In this document: positions 8,754 through 15,474 of the stretch, piece after piece
Layout: each line of letters begins with the position of its first letter
Numbering within the stretch: position 1 is the stretch's first letter
Assembly: GCA_964562155.1 (NCBI GenBank)
Contig: CAZLRU010000003.1
Span: forward strand, 15,588-79,587
Reading direction: 5' to 3'
Source of the DNA: JAGOUY01 sp964562155
GTDB lineage: Bacteria > Patescibacteriota > Patescibacteriia > 2-12-FULL-60-25
Length of the DNA: 64,000 nt
Notes under the pieces: model-generated
Seen by the model: only the letters and a program-made list of their open reading frames with translations
Databases searched by the model: none
What the model was told of the DNA's origin: nothing
Made by a program: the position numbers and the translations under genes

Positions 8754-9446
8754 TTACCCTCGCTTATATGTACCTCCCGCGGTCGCATCCGCTTCTTCCC
8801 AGGCGTGCGCTACTAAGCCGATCGTGCGAGCGACCAGAAACATCGCATCAGCGAAGGCGATCGGCCAGTTGAGATCGCACATGAGCGCACCCATCGCGCC
8901 GTCGACATTGAGGGGTAACGGACTACCTTTGCGCTCGGTCATGAGTCGTGACACCTCTAAGGCAAAGGCGAGATGCGGAGAGGTGAGCAAGTGCTTCTTT
9001 GCCAGTTCTGCAATGGTGGTGGTACGAGGATCAATCACGTATTCAGGATGGCCGATACCCGATAACCGCTTCTTATTCGCAAGAGCTTCCTCGACAACAT
9101 CAACCGGGGTTCGACCCGCGGCAACCGCGTCACGCACCCACTGACCGGCCGATGTGGCCGCATTTCCGTGACGAGGACCCAAAGCAAGGAGACCCGCGGC
9201 AACCGCGTCAGCGACAGGCTTGCCACAGCTCGCGATGCGACGCGTAACATGAGCACTAGGAGGCTCTTGTCCGTGATCTATGGAAGCGATTAGACAGGCG
9301 TTAAGAAGCATTTTTTCCGATTCCGTTGGCAAACGGCCTAGCCACGTTAAACATAAAACCGAAACCAGATCCTGCTCCTGCATTAAGCGAGATACAGGGA
9401 CCTCGCGTAATTGATATTCACCATCTTTAATCATTCCAAATGACAT
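8754..9446 (-). CDS. Citryl-CoA lyase / citrate synthase family protein
   Basis: 230 residues from the ATG at 9446; a GTG start at 9479 would add 11 residues and overlap the previous gene. It resembles the C-terminal citrate-synthase-like domain of ATP-citrate lyase. The three catalytic positions are kept: His58 in IDHG, His133 in GIGHPEY and Asp182 in LNVDGA. Also typical are the PPSAH helix start and GPRHGNA. The small size, without the large domain of ordinary citrate synthase (about 370-430 residues), points to the stand-alone citryl-CoA lyase type, which cleaves citryl-CoA to acetyl-CoA and oxaloacetate. The two genes before it look like the matching synthetase subunits. TATATT sits five bases before the ATG. 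Confidence 0.82.
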   Translation of the reverse strand: MSFGMIKDGEYQLREVPVSRLMQEQDLVSVLCLTWLGRLPTESEKMLLNACLIASIDHGQEPPSAHVTRRIASCGKPVADAVAAGLLALGPRHGNAATSAGQWVRDAVAAGRTPVDVVEEALANKKRLSGIGHPEYVIDPRTTTIAELAKKHLLTSPHLAFALEVSRLMTERKGSPLPLNVDGAMGALMCDLNWPIAFADAMFLVARTIGLVAHAWEEADATAGGTYKRG

Positions 9447-9457
9447 ACAATAATATA

Positions 9458-10348
9458 TTATATTCCGAATTGTTCGCACGCCTCAAACATCTCTTGAAGA
9501 GACCCTGTGCATACGTAGCCTTTTTCACGAATAGCGGCCCTCATATCTGGAACTAAGCGATCGTCTTCCCCTAAAACGGTTCCCGTATGTCCATACGGGG
9601 TTCCGCGCGGAAGCGTGTCCAGAACATCTCCCGGCATGAGAATCGCAAGGGGTTTTTTGATAATGACCTGACCACTGGCTAGCGCTGATAAGATTGGATG
9701 ACCCGGCTCCGCGAACATCGCGATAGCACTCACATCCGTCGAAGATTCCACGTGCGCCAAGGCATCGCCAAGAGACGTGCCAAGGACACGATCCCCTCCG
9801 ACCGCAAAGGCGCAACGGATGCCAAGACCACGACGCGAAAACCCCATCAAAAGCTCGTTGGTCATACCGCCTGAATTAGACACGACACCAAGCAACCCTT
9901 CTTTTAACAGGCGAAACGGCTCTTCTCCGCCAATGTATCCCACGCGAAACCTTGGAAACTGCAAGTACCCAACCGAACTTGGCCCAAGAATGGTGGCGCC
10001 GGCTGCACGCGCCTTATCACGCATCGCAAGCACATCATGCACCGGAATGTTCTCGGTTAAAATCTGTAGATATTTCAGACCGTTCTGCAATGCGTCTTCG
10101 ACCGCTCCCAAAACACGCATCGGCGGGACGACGATGCTCGTAACCTCCAGACCAGGGAAGGCGCTCTTAGCTTCCGCAACGGAGTTAAAGATGGGGCGAT
10201 CTTCGATAGCTTGCCCTCCTTTTCCTGGGGTTACTCCCGCCATCACCTGCACACCACTCCCAATCAACCATTTAGCCATGCGCATCCCTTCTTTGCCGGT
10301 CATGCCCTGAATTAAGACCTGGGTGTCTGATGAAAAACGTTTCCACAT
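9458..10348 (-). CDS. Succinyl-CoA/citryl-CoA synthetase alpha-like subunit (SucD family)
   Basis: 296 residues, the normal SucD size. CoA-binding fold at 1-130 (VLIQGMTGKEG, then GVTPGKGG), then the ligase domain with GILGPSS-like ATILGPSSVGYL and VVSNSGGMTNE. The phosphohistidine loop is present as YGHTGTVL, so the phosphoryl-transfer His is kept. With the beta-like subunit upstream and the lyase downstream it can form a split ATP-citrate lyase: citrate + ATP + CoA to citryl-CoA, then cleavage. This is the arrangement known for the separate citryl-CoA synthetase and lyase of Hydrogenobacter. A plain succinyl-CoA synthetase is the alternative, but the adjoining lyase argues against it. Confidence 0.85.
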   Translation of the reverse strand: MWKRFSSDTQVLIQGMTGKEGMRMAKWLIGSGVQVMAGVTPGKGGQAIEDRPIFNSVAEAKSAFPGLEVTSIVVPPMRVLGAVEDALQNGLKYLQILTENIPVHDVLAMRDKARAAGATILGPSSVGYLQFPRFRVGYIGGEEPFRLLKEGLLGVVSNSGGMTNELLMGFSRRGLGIRCAFAVGGDRVLGTSLGDALAHVESSTDVSAIAMFAEPGHPILSALASGQVIIKKPLAILMPGDVLDTLPRGTPYGHTGTVLGEDDRLVPDMRAAIREKGYVCTGSLQEMFEACEQFGI

Positions 10349-10351
10349 ATC

Positions 10352-10382
10352 GTAGGTAGGTAAGTAGGAAAGTAGTGGAGTA
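10352..10382. repeat. Short GTAG-rich direct repeat in the spacer between the two synthetase genes
   Basis: Five GTAG tetramers fall within 31 bases (10352, 10356, 10364, 10372 and 10379). The spacer between the beta-like and alpha-like genes is 43 bases. The transcript would read as a pyrimidine-rich CUAC repeat just before the alpha-subunit start. No function is evident. Confidence 0.3.
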
Positions 10383-10391
10383 GAAAAGCAG

Positions 10392-11528
10392 CTAGCTCAA
10401 GCAGTTTGCGACGGCTTTGGCTGAGGCTTCGAGATCGGTATCACCACGATGGAACGTGAGAGGAATGCTTCGTTCTTTGGCCCAGGCCAATGCTTCGGCC
10501 TGACCTGCGTCGGCGTTAGGACCGTCACGACGCACAACAATGGGTAAGCGGATACCCGTATCATCCATCGCTCCAAGAACCGCCATGACCGTGGCTTGAA
10601 TATCGGTGAAGTTGGCGAATGAACCCGCGATCCAGAGCGCTTTGAGACCGGGCTTGGACAACACGATAGCCGCTGCTTTACGCAAACTCTCCGGATCTGG
10701 ATTCCCACTGGCTTCGAGATAGTTCCCCGGTTTTAAGCCAACGTGCATGAGGGCGTCCATCGCCACCAAGCTCGCGCCTCCCCCAGACAGGATGACCGCG
10801 ATATCCCCTTCCAGCTCGATATACCGACCCATTGTTCCACGATGTCCGGCAGAATCTAATAATAAATTAAAAGCCTGCTCTCTTTCCGTTTTTCCGACTC
10901 CCCGTAACCGATGCGAGATGAGTTCAGCCCACTCTGGATGGCGGCTCCAGGCGGCATCGTCTAATTCGATCTTCGCGTCTAATGCCATACAAGAACCATC
11001 GTCCAAGATCGCTAAGGGATTGATTTCCATGCTCAGCGCATCCTGTTGACTCATGGCGGCGTGCAGCTTGCGAGCGACCTCAATGATAACCAACGGAGCC
11101 TCAATACGAGTCCAATCTTCTTCCGTCTGAATAGTGACGGAGCGTGCTTGGGAAACAGCCATACCTCCTTCAGAGGAGTAATTTATTCTGAGCGCCCCTC
11201 TTTCACGATCGAGATCAATACTCACCAACCACTCTGATTCATGTGCAATAGCAGGATCAGCAACTAGCCCAGCACAGGGTGTTTTGCCTAACACGTCACG
11301 TATGCTTGCGATAATGGAGGCTAGCTCTTCTAGACGATCTACACGACGAACAAGCCCTGATTTTCCACGACGCCCTTGTAGCACTTGGGCCTTGAGGTAC
11401 CAAGAATGAGACCCGTCCAAAGAGGCGAAGACTCCTTCCGCTTCTTCTAACCCGCTAAAAACACTCTCAGGAACCGGGATACCGAGTGTACGTAGCAATT
11501 GTTTGCCATCGTGTTCAATCAGGAACAT
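10392..11528 (-). CDS. Succinyl-CoA/citryl-CoA synthetase beta-like subunit (ATP-grasp, SucC family)
   Basis: 378 residues, normal for the family. The ATP-grasp domain fills about 1-220: the N-terminal helix with GKQLLRTLGIPVPES, the ATP-binding Lys in KAQVLQGRRGKSG, and the metal-binding end MEINPLA followed by ALDAKIELDDAA. The ligase domain (about 230-378) carries ILSGGGASLVAMDA and the EASGNPDPE loop. It is the first gene of a three-gene set with the SucD-like and lyase genes. A perfect TATAAT (11540-11535) lies six bases before the ATG, so the set has its own start even though it follows a methyltransferase by 12 bases. Citryl-CoA synthetase is favoured over succinyl-CoA synthetase by context only. 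Confidence 0.85.
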   Translation of the reverse strand: MFLIEHDGKQLLRTLGIPVPESVFSGLEEAEGVFASLDGSHSWYLKAQVLQGRRGKSGLVRRVDRLEELASIIASIRDVLGKTPCAGLVADPAIAHESEWLVSIDLDRERGALRINYSSEGGMAVSQARSVTIQTEEDWTRIEAPLVIIEVARKLHAAMSQQDALSMEINPLAILDDGSCMALDAKIELDDAAWSRHPEWAELISHRLRGVGKTEREQAFNLLLDSAGHRGTMGRYIELEGDIAVILSGGGASLVAMDALMHVGLKPGNYLEASGNPDPESLRKAAAIVLSKPGLKALWIAGSFANFTDIQATVMAVLGAMDDTGIRLPIVVRRDGPNADAGQAEALAWAKERSIPLTFHRGDTDLEASAKAVANCLS

Positions 11529-11534
11529 AACTGT

Positions 11535-11540
11535 ATTATA
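11535..11540 (-). promoter_or_regulatory. Perfect -10 hexamer six bases before the citryl-CoA synthetase beta-like start
   Basis: TATAAT on the minus strand ends six bases before the ATG at 11528 and borders the stop codon of the preceding methyltransferase gene. No convincing -35 is seen. The position predicts a leaderless transcript. Confidence 0.5.
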
Positions 11541-12152
11541 TTATTTTTGGCAGAAAAAGAAGAATCCGGACGCCTGCTTACCTGACCCGGGACGGATGGC
11601 ATCAAGTTGCCGTGCGATCCATTTGCTTAATTTACCTTTGAAGCCAGACGGTAGCAAATGCAGGATGGTTTCGGCCGGACCTCGTACATGACAGATTTCT
11701 ACTTGAGAAAAGGTGCTGAAGAGCGCACGGATCCCGTCGTCCGTGAAACGCACATAATCTCCGTAATAGCCCGGCATCGCATGGTAGGGCGAAAGAAATG
11801 GGACATATCCGAGAAGGTGACCACCGGGCTTAAGAATGCGATGGAGTTCAGCTGCCGCCTCCCAAGCACGAGGGATGTGCTCAAGAACCGCGAGACAAAT
11901 GGCGCCATCGTATGAATCGTTGGCGAGCGGGGCCTGCATCAAATCCCCCACGATATCCGGGTGATAGGTATCAACAGGATCCATGACTTGATACTCGATC
12001 TTGTTGAGGAGCGGAAGAATCCAAGCGCGGGCAGGATCGACCACATTCCCTCTGGCAGGATCAACCCGGAGACCGGCGCCGATATCGAGGATTTTTTTTC
12101 CGGGTACGAGCAGACGCTCAACCGAGGTGCGAAAGAAGAGATCGGCAGTCAT
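11541..12152 (-). CDS. Class I SAM-dependent methyltransferase
   Basis: 203 residues from the ATG at 12152; a TTG at 12215 would add 21 residues and overlap the divergent flippase gene. SAM-binding motif I is KILDIGAG; the acidic strand (YQVMDPVD) and post-I region (YDGAICLAVLEHIP) follow, then LKPGGHLLGYVPF. It is of the Methyltransf_11 kind common in glycan loci, where such enzymes methylate sugar hydroxyls or cap chains. The later start is preferred because a promoter pair (TTGACG, 17, TAGCTT) lies within the extra 21 codons. Substrate unknown. Confidence 0.85.
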   Translation of the reverse strand: MTADLFFRTSVERLLVPGKKILDIGAGLRVDPARGNVVDPARAWILPLLNKIEYQVMDPVDTYHPDIVGDLMQAPLANDSYDGAICLAVLEHIPRAWEAAAELHRILKPGGHLLGYVPFLSPYHAMPGYYGDYVRFTDDGIRALFSTFSQVEICHVRGPAETILHLLPSGFKGKLSKWIARQLDAIRPGSGKQASGFFFFCQK

Positions 12153-12176
12153 ATAGCGAGATAAGGGCTTTCCGTG

Positions 12177-12206
12177 TAAGCTACCCGCAGCATGAGGCTG
12201 CGTCAA
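12177..12206. promoter_or_regulatory. Symmetric divergent promoter between methyltransferase and flippase genes
   Basis: On the minus strand TTGACG (12206-12201), 17 bases, TAGCTT (12183-12178) points at the methyltransferase. On the plus strand TAAGCT (12177-12182) lies nine bases before the flippase ATG. The two -10-like hexamers overlap in five bases. The plus -35 is poor. This explains how two divergent genes whose longest reading frames overlap can both be expressed. Confidence 0.45.
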
Positions 12207-13463
12207 CTGGGACAAGATTACCTAGAGCGCACGGGTCGACGCCTGCACGTCGATACGGTTTTTTATAGCAAAATTATTGGCTGGGTCGGCTTGAACTATG
12301 CGAGCGGTATTTTGCGTGGTGTTGCAACCACATTTTTCCTCGCTCGCCTCCTCCCAACCGAAATGTTTGGGGCTTTTCGTTATGTCATTGCGGTCTATGG
12401 CGCCGCCAGCATCCTCTCATTCTCCTCTTATCATACCGGCATCATTCGAGGGATTGCGGCCAATGATACAGAGGTGGCTTGGTCAGGTGCAAAACGCATG
12501 ATCCATCTTTCCCTGCTGGGAACGTTGATTATTTTTTTGGCTGCCGGGGAACGCTTTTGGCGACATGATTCGGTTATTGGATGGTCGCTTATCGTATCAA
12601 GTCTTGCGTTTCCTCTTGCAAGCGTGAGTAGTCTGTATGGGTCTATTTTAACGGGCAAAGGAGAGATTTCCCTCCTTTCAAAGTATAACGCCGTAAGCAA
12701 CCTGGTATTCGTTCTGATTTTTTCCTTAACACTGGTCATCGGTCGGACAAATCTCATCCTTATTTCATTGGTTTTTTTCGCAGGTGACGTGCTCATTAAA
12801 GGCGCTCTTTCCCTGTACCAGCTATCTAGACTCGTTCGCCGCGGCTCAGCCGAACATCACCTCAAGCTCGGATCACACCTATCTTTTATGGGTCTGTTTC
12901 AAACATTTGCTCATCAATCAGATCAACTCATCATCCAGCACTTCTTTGGCTATACTTCGTTAGCGAATTATAGCATCGCGATTCTCATCCCAGAACAGAT
13001 TAATGATTTTGCCAAAAGCTTCAGCGGCATTCTCTTAATGCGTAAAACCAATGTTTCTGAGAAGAAAAGTGCGCTCGTGGCTGCTCGCAAGCAATTTATT
13101 TTATTATTTTTCTTGGCTTGTTTTGTGTGTGTAGGCTATGCAGTCTCCGCGCGCTATTTTTTGCAGTGGTTTTTTCCTGCCTACGTACATACCTACTGGT
13201 CGTCCGTGATTTATTCGTTGGGTCTCTTATCATTTCCCTCCGTCATCGGACTGGCTTGGCAGCAGAGCAACCACGAGCTTAAACGCTTGTGGGTATTTTC
13301 CCTCGTCAACGGACTCTTGCAGATAACCGGCTCTATCGTATTTGCTTACTTTTTTCAAGCGTTTGGGCTGATCATCGCCAAAACCACCACACGACTTATC
13401 TCAACGTTGTTAACCTATCCAATAGAAAACAGCCCTCGCGGAACGTCCACGAAGGCTGTCTGA
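12192..13463 (+). CDS. Wzx-type oligosaccharide flippase (MOP superfamily)
   Basis: 423 residues with about twelve membrane helices. The N-terminal region (GLNYASGILRGVATTFFLARLLPTE, given here only in part as family-like) has the layout of polysaccharide flippases: a polar start, first helix, then LARLLPTEMFGAFRYV. These proteins move undecaprenyl-diphosphate-linked repeat units to the outer leaflet. It is the only flippase in the window. The last 11 residues are encoded by a hairpin that appears to be the terminator of the convergent GC-rich gene, so the native C-terminus may have been replaced when that DNA arrived. The transport core is complete. Confidence 0.87.
   Translation: MRLRQLGQDYLERTGRRLHVDTVFYSKIIGWVGLNYASGILRGVATTFFLARLLPTEMFGAFRYVIAVYGAASILSFSSYHTGIIRGIAANDTEVAWSGAKRMIHLSLLGTLIIFLAAGERFWRHDSVIGWSLIVSSLAFPLASVSSLYGSILTGKGEISLLSKYNAVSNLVFVLIFSLTLVIGRTNLILISLVFFAGDVLIKGALSLYQLSRLVRRGSAEHHLKLGSHLSFMGLFQTFAHQSDQLIIQHFFGYTSLANYSIAILIPEQINDFAKSFSGILLMRKTNVSEKKSALVAARKQFILLFFLACFVCVGYAVSARYFLQWFFPAYVHTYWSSVIYSLGLLSFPSVIGLAWQQSNHELKRLWVFSLVNGLLQITGSIVFAYFFQAFGLIIAKTTTRLISTLLTYPIENSPRGTSTKAV
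13429..13459 (-). terminator. Intrinsic terminator of the GC-rich lipoprotein gene, inside the flippase 3' end
   Basis: Read on the minus strand, ACAGCCTTCGTGG and CCGCGAGGGCTGT form a 13-pair stem with two G-U pairs and a 5-base loop, followed by TTTTCTATT. On the plus strand the same positions give two mismatches, so the structure suits the minus-strand transcript. It lies 27 bases after the lipoprotein stop codon and within the last codons of the convergent flippase. Confidence 0.75.
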
Positions 13464-13485
13464 AGGAGAGAGGAAAGGGCGGGCG

Positions 13486-15390
13486 CTACGGCCGGTAGCT
13501 GATGGTCACCTCCACGTTCGGCGGCGGGGTGCCGAGCTCGACCCCGGCGTACCCGCCCGTTGGGGGGGTGCCATCAAGGTCGTAGGTCGTCCTCAGGCCG
13601 AACATCACCAGCCGGCCGGCCGACGCCTGGAAGTAACGCACTCCCGCGGCGTTGAGGGTGCGACGCACCTCGAGCCCGGACGCGAAGTCCGTGCACGGGA
13701 TTGCCTCGCTGAAGAACGTCTCCGCTCCCCAGTGGGTGAGCGCGAAGTCGTCCCGGCCCACCGCACTCATCGAGGTGGGCGTGAAGCTCACCCCCTGTAC
13801 TCCCATGTCGGGGGTGCCGGCCGCGTGCGCGCCGTAGGGGGGGAAGAACCGCGCCGTCACCGACACGAGCGTGCCCGTCGGGACACGCACGAGGAGATAC
13901 CCACGCCCGATGGAGTAGCGCCCGAGGCGCTCCATGAACGTGAACACCGCCGCGTTGTTGATCTGGTAGTTCCCCGCCGACGCGCGCGCCACGAGATAGT
14001 CCGCGTACTGGTCGATGGAGCCGACGTGGCCCCCCGACGTCGAGCGGACGATGTTGTTGCAGGCGCTTGCCGTGCAGGTGTCGCCCGTGGCACAGAGCGC
14101 GCCGCAGCGGCTGCAGTTGGCCGCGTCCGTCTGCGTGTTGGTCTCGCAGCCGTTGGCGGGGTTGCCATCGCAGTCAGCGAAGCCCGTGGTGCAGGTGCCG
14201 ATGCGGCAGGTGCCCCCCATACAGGCGGCCGTCGCGTTGGCGAGGTTGCAGGCACCGCGGCAGGCACCGCAATTCGCGGCGTCGGTGTTGAGGTTGACCT
14301 CGCAACCGTTGGCGGGGTTGCCATCGCAGTCAGCGAAGCCCGTTGTGCAGGCGTAGCGGCACATGCCGTCGCACGACACGGTCGTGTTCGCACGCGACAT
14401 GTCGCACGGCGTGCAGGCGGAGCCGCACGTCATGATGGACAGGTTGCTCACGCAACCGCCAGCGCAGACGTGGAAACCTGCGTTGCAGGTGAAGCCGCAC
14501 ATGCCGGCGGCGCAGGTTGCCCGCGCATCCGCGGGGGGAATGCACGCCGTCGTGCAGCTGCCGCAGTGAGCGGGGTCCGTCTGCGCGTTGACGCAGCCGC
14601 CGCTGCACAGCGTCGGCGTCGCGGTCGGGCACATGACCGTGCAGACGCCCGCCGCGCAGAAGGGCATCGCCGTGCTACACGCCGTCGTGCAGCTGCCGCA
14701 GTGCGCGGCTTCGCTCCGCGTGTTGGCCTCGCAGCCGTTGGCGGGGTTGCCGTCGCAGTCCGCGAAGCCGCTCGCGCAGGCGTAGCGGCACATGCCGTCG
14801 CACGACACGGTCGTGTTCGCACGCGACATGTCGCACGGCGTGCAGGCGGAGCCGCACGTCATGATGGACAGGTTGCTCACGCAACCGCCAGCGCAGACGT
14901 GGAAGCCCGCGGTGCAGCTGAAGCCGCAGACGCCCGCGGTGCAGCTCGCGGTGCCGTTGCTGACCGCGGGACAGGCGTTGCCGCAGCGTCCGCAGTTGGC
15001 GAGGTCGCTCGCGAGGGTGACGCACGTCCCGGAGCACCGCTCCTGCCCGGTGGGGCAGGGCGACCCGTCGGACGCGTCGACGGACACTTCCGCGCCGTCG
15101 GTCACGACGTCGTTCCCCGTCTCCGCCACGTCGGCGTCGACCGGGCTCGCGTCTGCGTTGTCGCTCGTGACGACGTCGACCACGAGCTCATCGCCCGCGT
15201 CGCCGCCATCGTTCACGACATCGTTGTTCACCCGGTCGGTCGGCGCGTCGGACGCGTCGCCTCCCAGGTCCGAGACCGTCGCACCATCGCGGTGCACGAT
15301 CTTGAGGTCATCGGCGCAGCCCGCCGACAAGGCTGCCATTACCAACACGGCGATGGCGAGACGAATCATACTCATCGCTTGAAGGAACAT
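13486..15390 (-). CDS. Cysteine-rich lipoprotein of Myxococcota type, probably imported
   Basis: 634 residues. A lipoprotein signal peptide ends in LSAGC, giving a lipidated Cys25. Residues about 26-105 are Asp/Val-rich and probably a flexible stalk. About 110-440 are Cys-rich repeats of a kind common in large secreted Myxococcota proteins, with units such as LANCGRCGNAC, FADCDGNPANGC and CAAGVC. The last 190 residues are a beta-rich domain without Cys repeats that I cannot name. GC-rich third codon positions and a strong Shine-Dalgarno (GAGGAGGGG, 15404-15396, five bases before the ATG) differ from every neighbour. It sits alone between two glycan genes. Surface adhesion or binding is a guess; function unknown. 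Confidence 0.85.
   Translation of the reverse strand: MFLQAMSMIRLAIAVLVMAALSAGCADDLKIVHRDGATVSDLGGDASDAPTDRVNNDVVNDGGDAGDELVVDVVTSDNADASPVDADVAETGNDVVTDGAEVSVDASDGSPCPTGQERCSGTCVTLASDLANCGRCGNACPAVSNGTASCTAGVCGFSCTAGFHVCAGGCVSNLSIMTCGSACTPCDMSRANTTVSCDGMCRYACASGFADCDGNPANGCEANTRSEAAHCGSCTTACSTAMPFCAAGVCTVMCPTATPTLCSGGCVNAQTDPAHCGSCTTACIPPADARATCAAGMCGFTCNAGFHVCAGGCVSNLSIMTCGSACTPCDMSRANTTVSCDGMCRYACTTGFADCDGNPANGCEVNLNTDAANCGACRGACNLANATAACMGGTCRIGTCTTGFADCDGNPANGCETNTQTDAANCSRCGALCATGDTCTASACNNIVRSTSGGHVGSIDQYADYLVARASAGNYQINNAAVFTFMERLGRYSIGRGYLLVRVPTGTLVSVTARFFPPYGAHAAGTPDMGVQGVSFTPTSMSAVGRDDFALTHWGAETFFSEAIPCTDFASGLEVRRTLNAAGVRYFQASAGRLVMFGLRTTYDLDGTPPTGGYAGVELGTPPPNVEVTISYRP
14347..14475 (-). 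repeat. Long direct repeat inside the lipoprotein gene, copy A
   Basis: A stretch of 129 bases that I read as identical to 14776-14904, with an offset of 429 bases (143 codons). It encodes a Cys-rich module containing CDMSRANTTVSCDGMC. Such identity implies recent internal duplication or gene conversion. Confidence 0.8.
14776..14904 (-). repeat. Long direct repeat inside the lipoprotein gene, copy B
   Basis: Partner of the repeat at 14347-14475, in the same frame. The flanking modules are similar but already differ at several bases, so the identity is limited to this block. Confidence 0.8.
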
Positions 15391-15395
15391 GTGTT

Positions 15396-15404
15396 CCCCT
15401 CCTC
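15396..15404 (-). promoter_or_regulatory. Strong Shine-Dalgarno of the lipoprotein gene
   Basis: GAGGAGGGG lies five bases before the ATG at 15390. It is the clearest ribosome-binding site in the window and decides the start. Most neighbouring genes lack one. Confidence 0.75.
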
Positions 15405-15474
15405 GTGAACCGTTTGGAGACCACTTGTACAGCCTACCACCTAAGGTAAGCCGACGTGATATTTAAGCACAGTT

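Larger units (their letters stand above)
13429..15440. other. GC-rich island, probable horizontally acquired segment (boundaries approximate)
   Basis: From about 13430 to about 15440 the base composition rises to roughly two thirds G+C by eye, against about one half on both sides. The segment holds one complete gene with its own strong ribosome-binding site and intrinsic terminator. No insertion sequence, tRNA or obvious flanking direct repeat is seen. The left edge lies in the last codons of the flippase gene and the right edge in the spacer before the 17109-15475 membrane gene. Confidence 0.65.

Noticed and set aside
9777..10310. A 177-residue plus-strand frame opposite the SucD-like gene
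   Set aside because: Low-complexity Pro/Arg/Ser-rich translation; the minus-strand gene has all family motifs.
8754..11528. Plain succinyl-CoA synthetase and an unrelated citrate synthase
   Set aside because: Possible, but the lyase-sized third gene, with all three catalytic positions and directly adjacent, fits citryl-CoA synthetase/lyase better. Kept as the alternative in the entries.
12153..12215. Methyltransferase start at 12215, giving overlapping divergent genes
   Set aside because: A TTG start with its own promoter elements inside the extension; the ATG at 12152 removes the overlap with the flippase.
13732..15408. A 558-residue plus-strand reading frame opposite the lipoprotein gene
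   Set aside because: It is Arg/Ala/Val-rich with no domain, as expected opposite a GC-rich gene. The minus-strand frame has a signal peptide, lipobox, Shine-Dalgarno and terminator.
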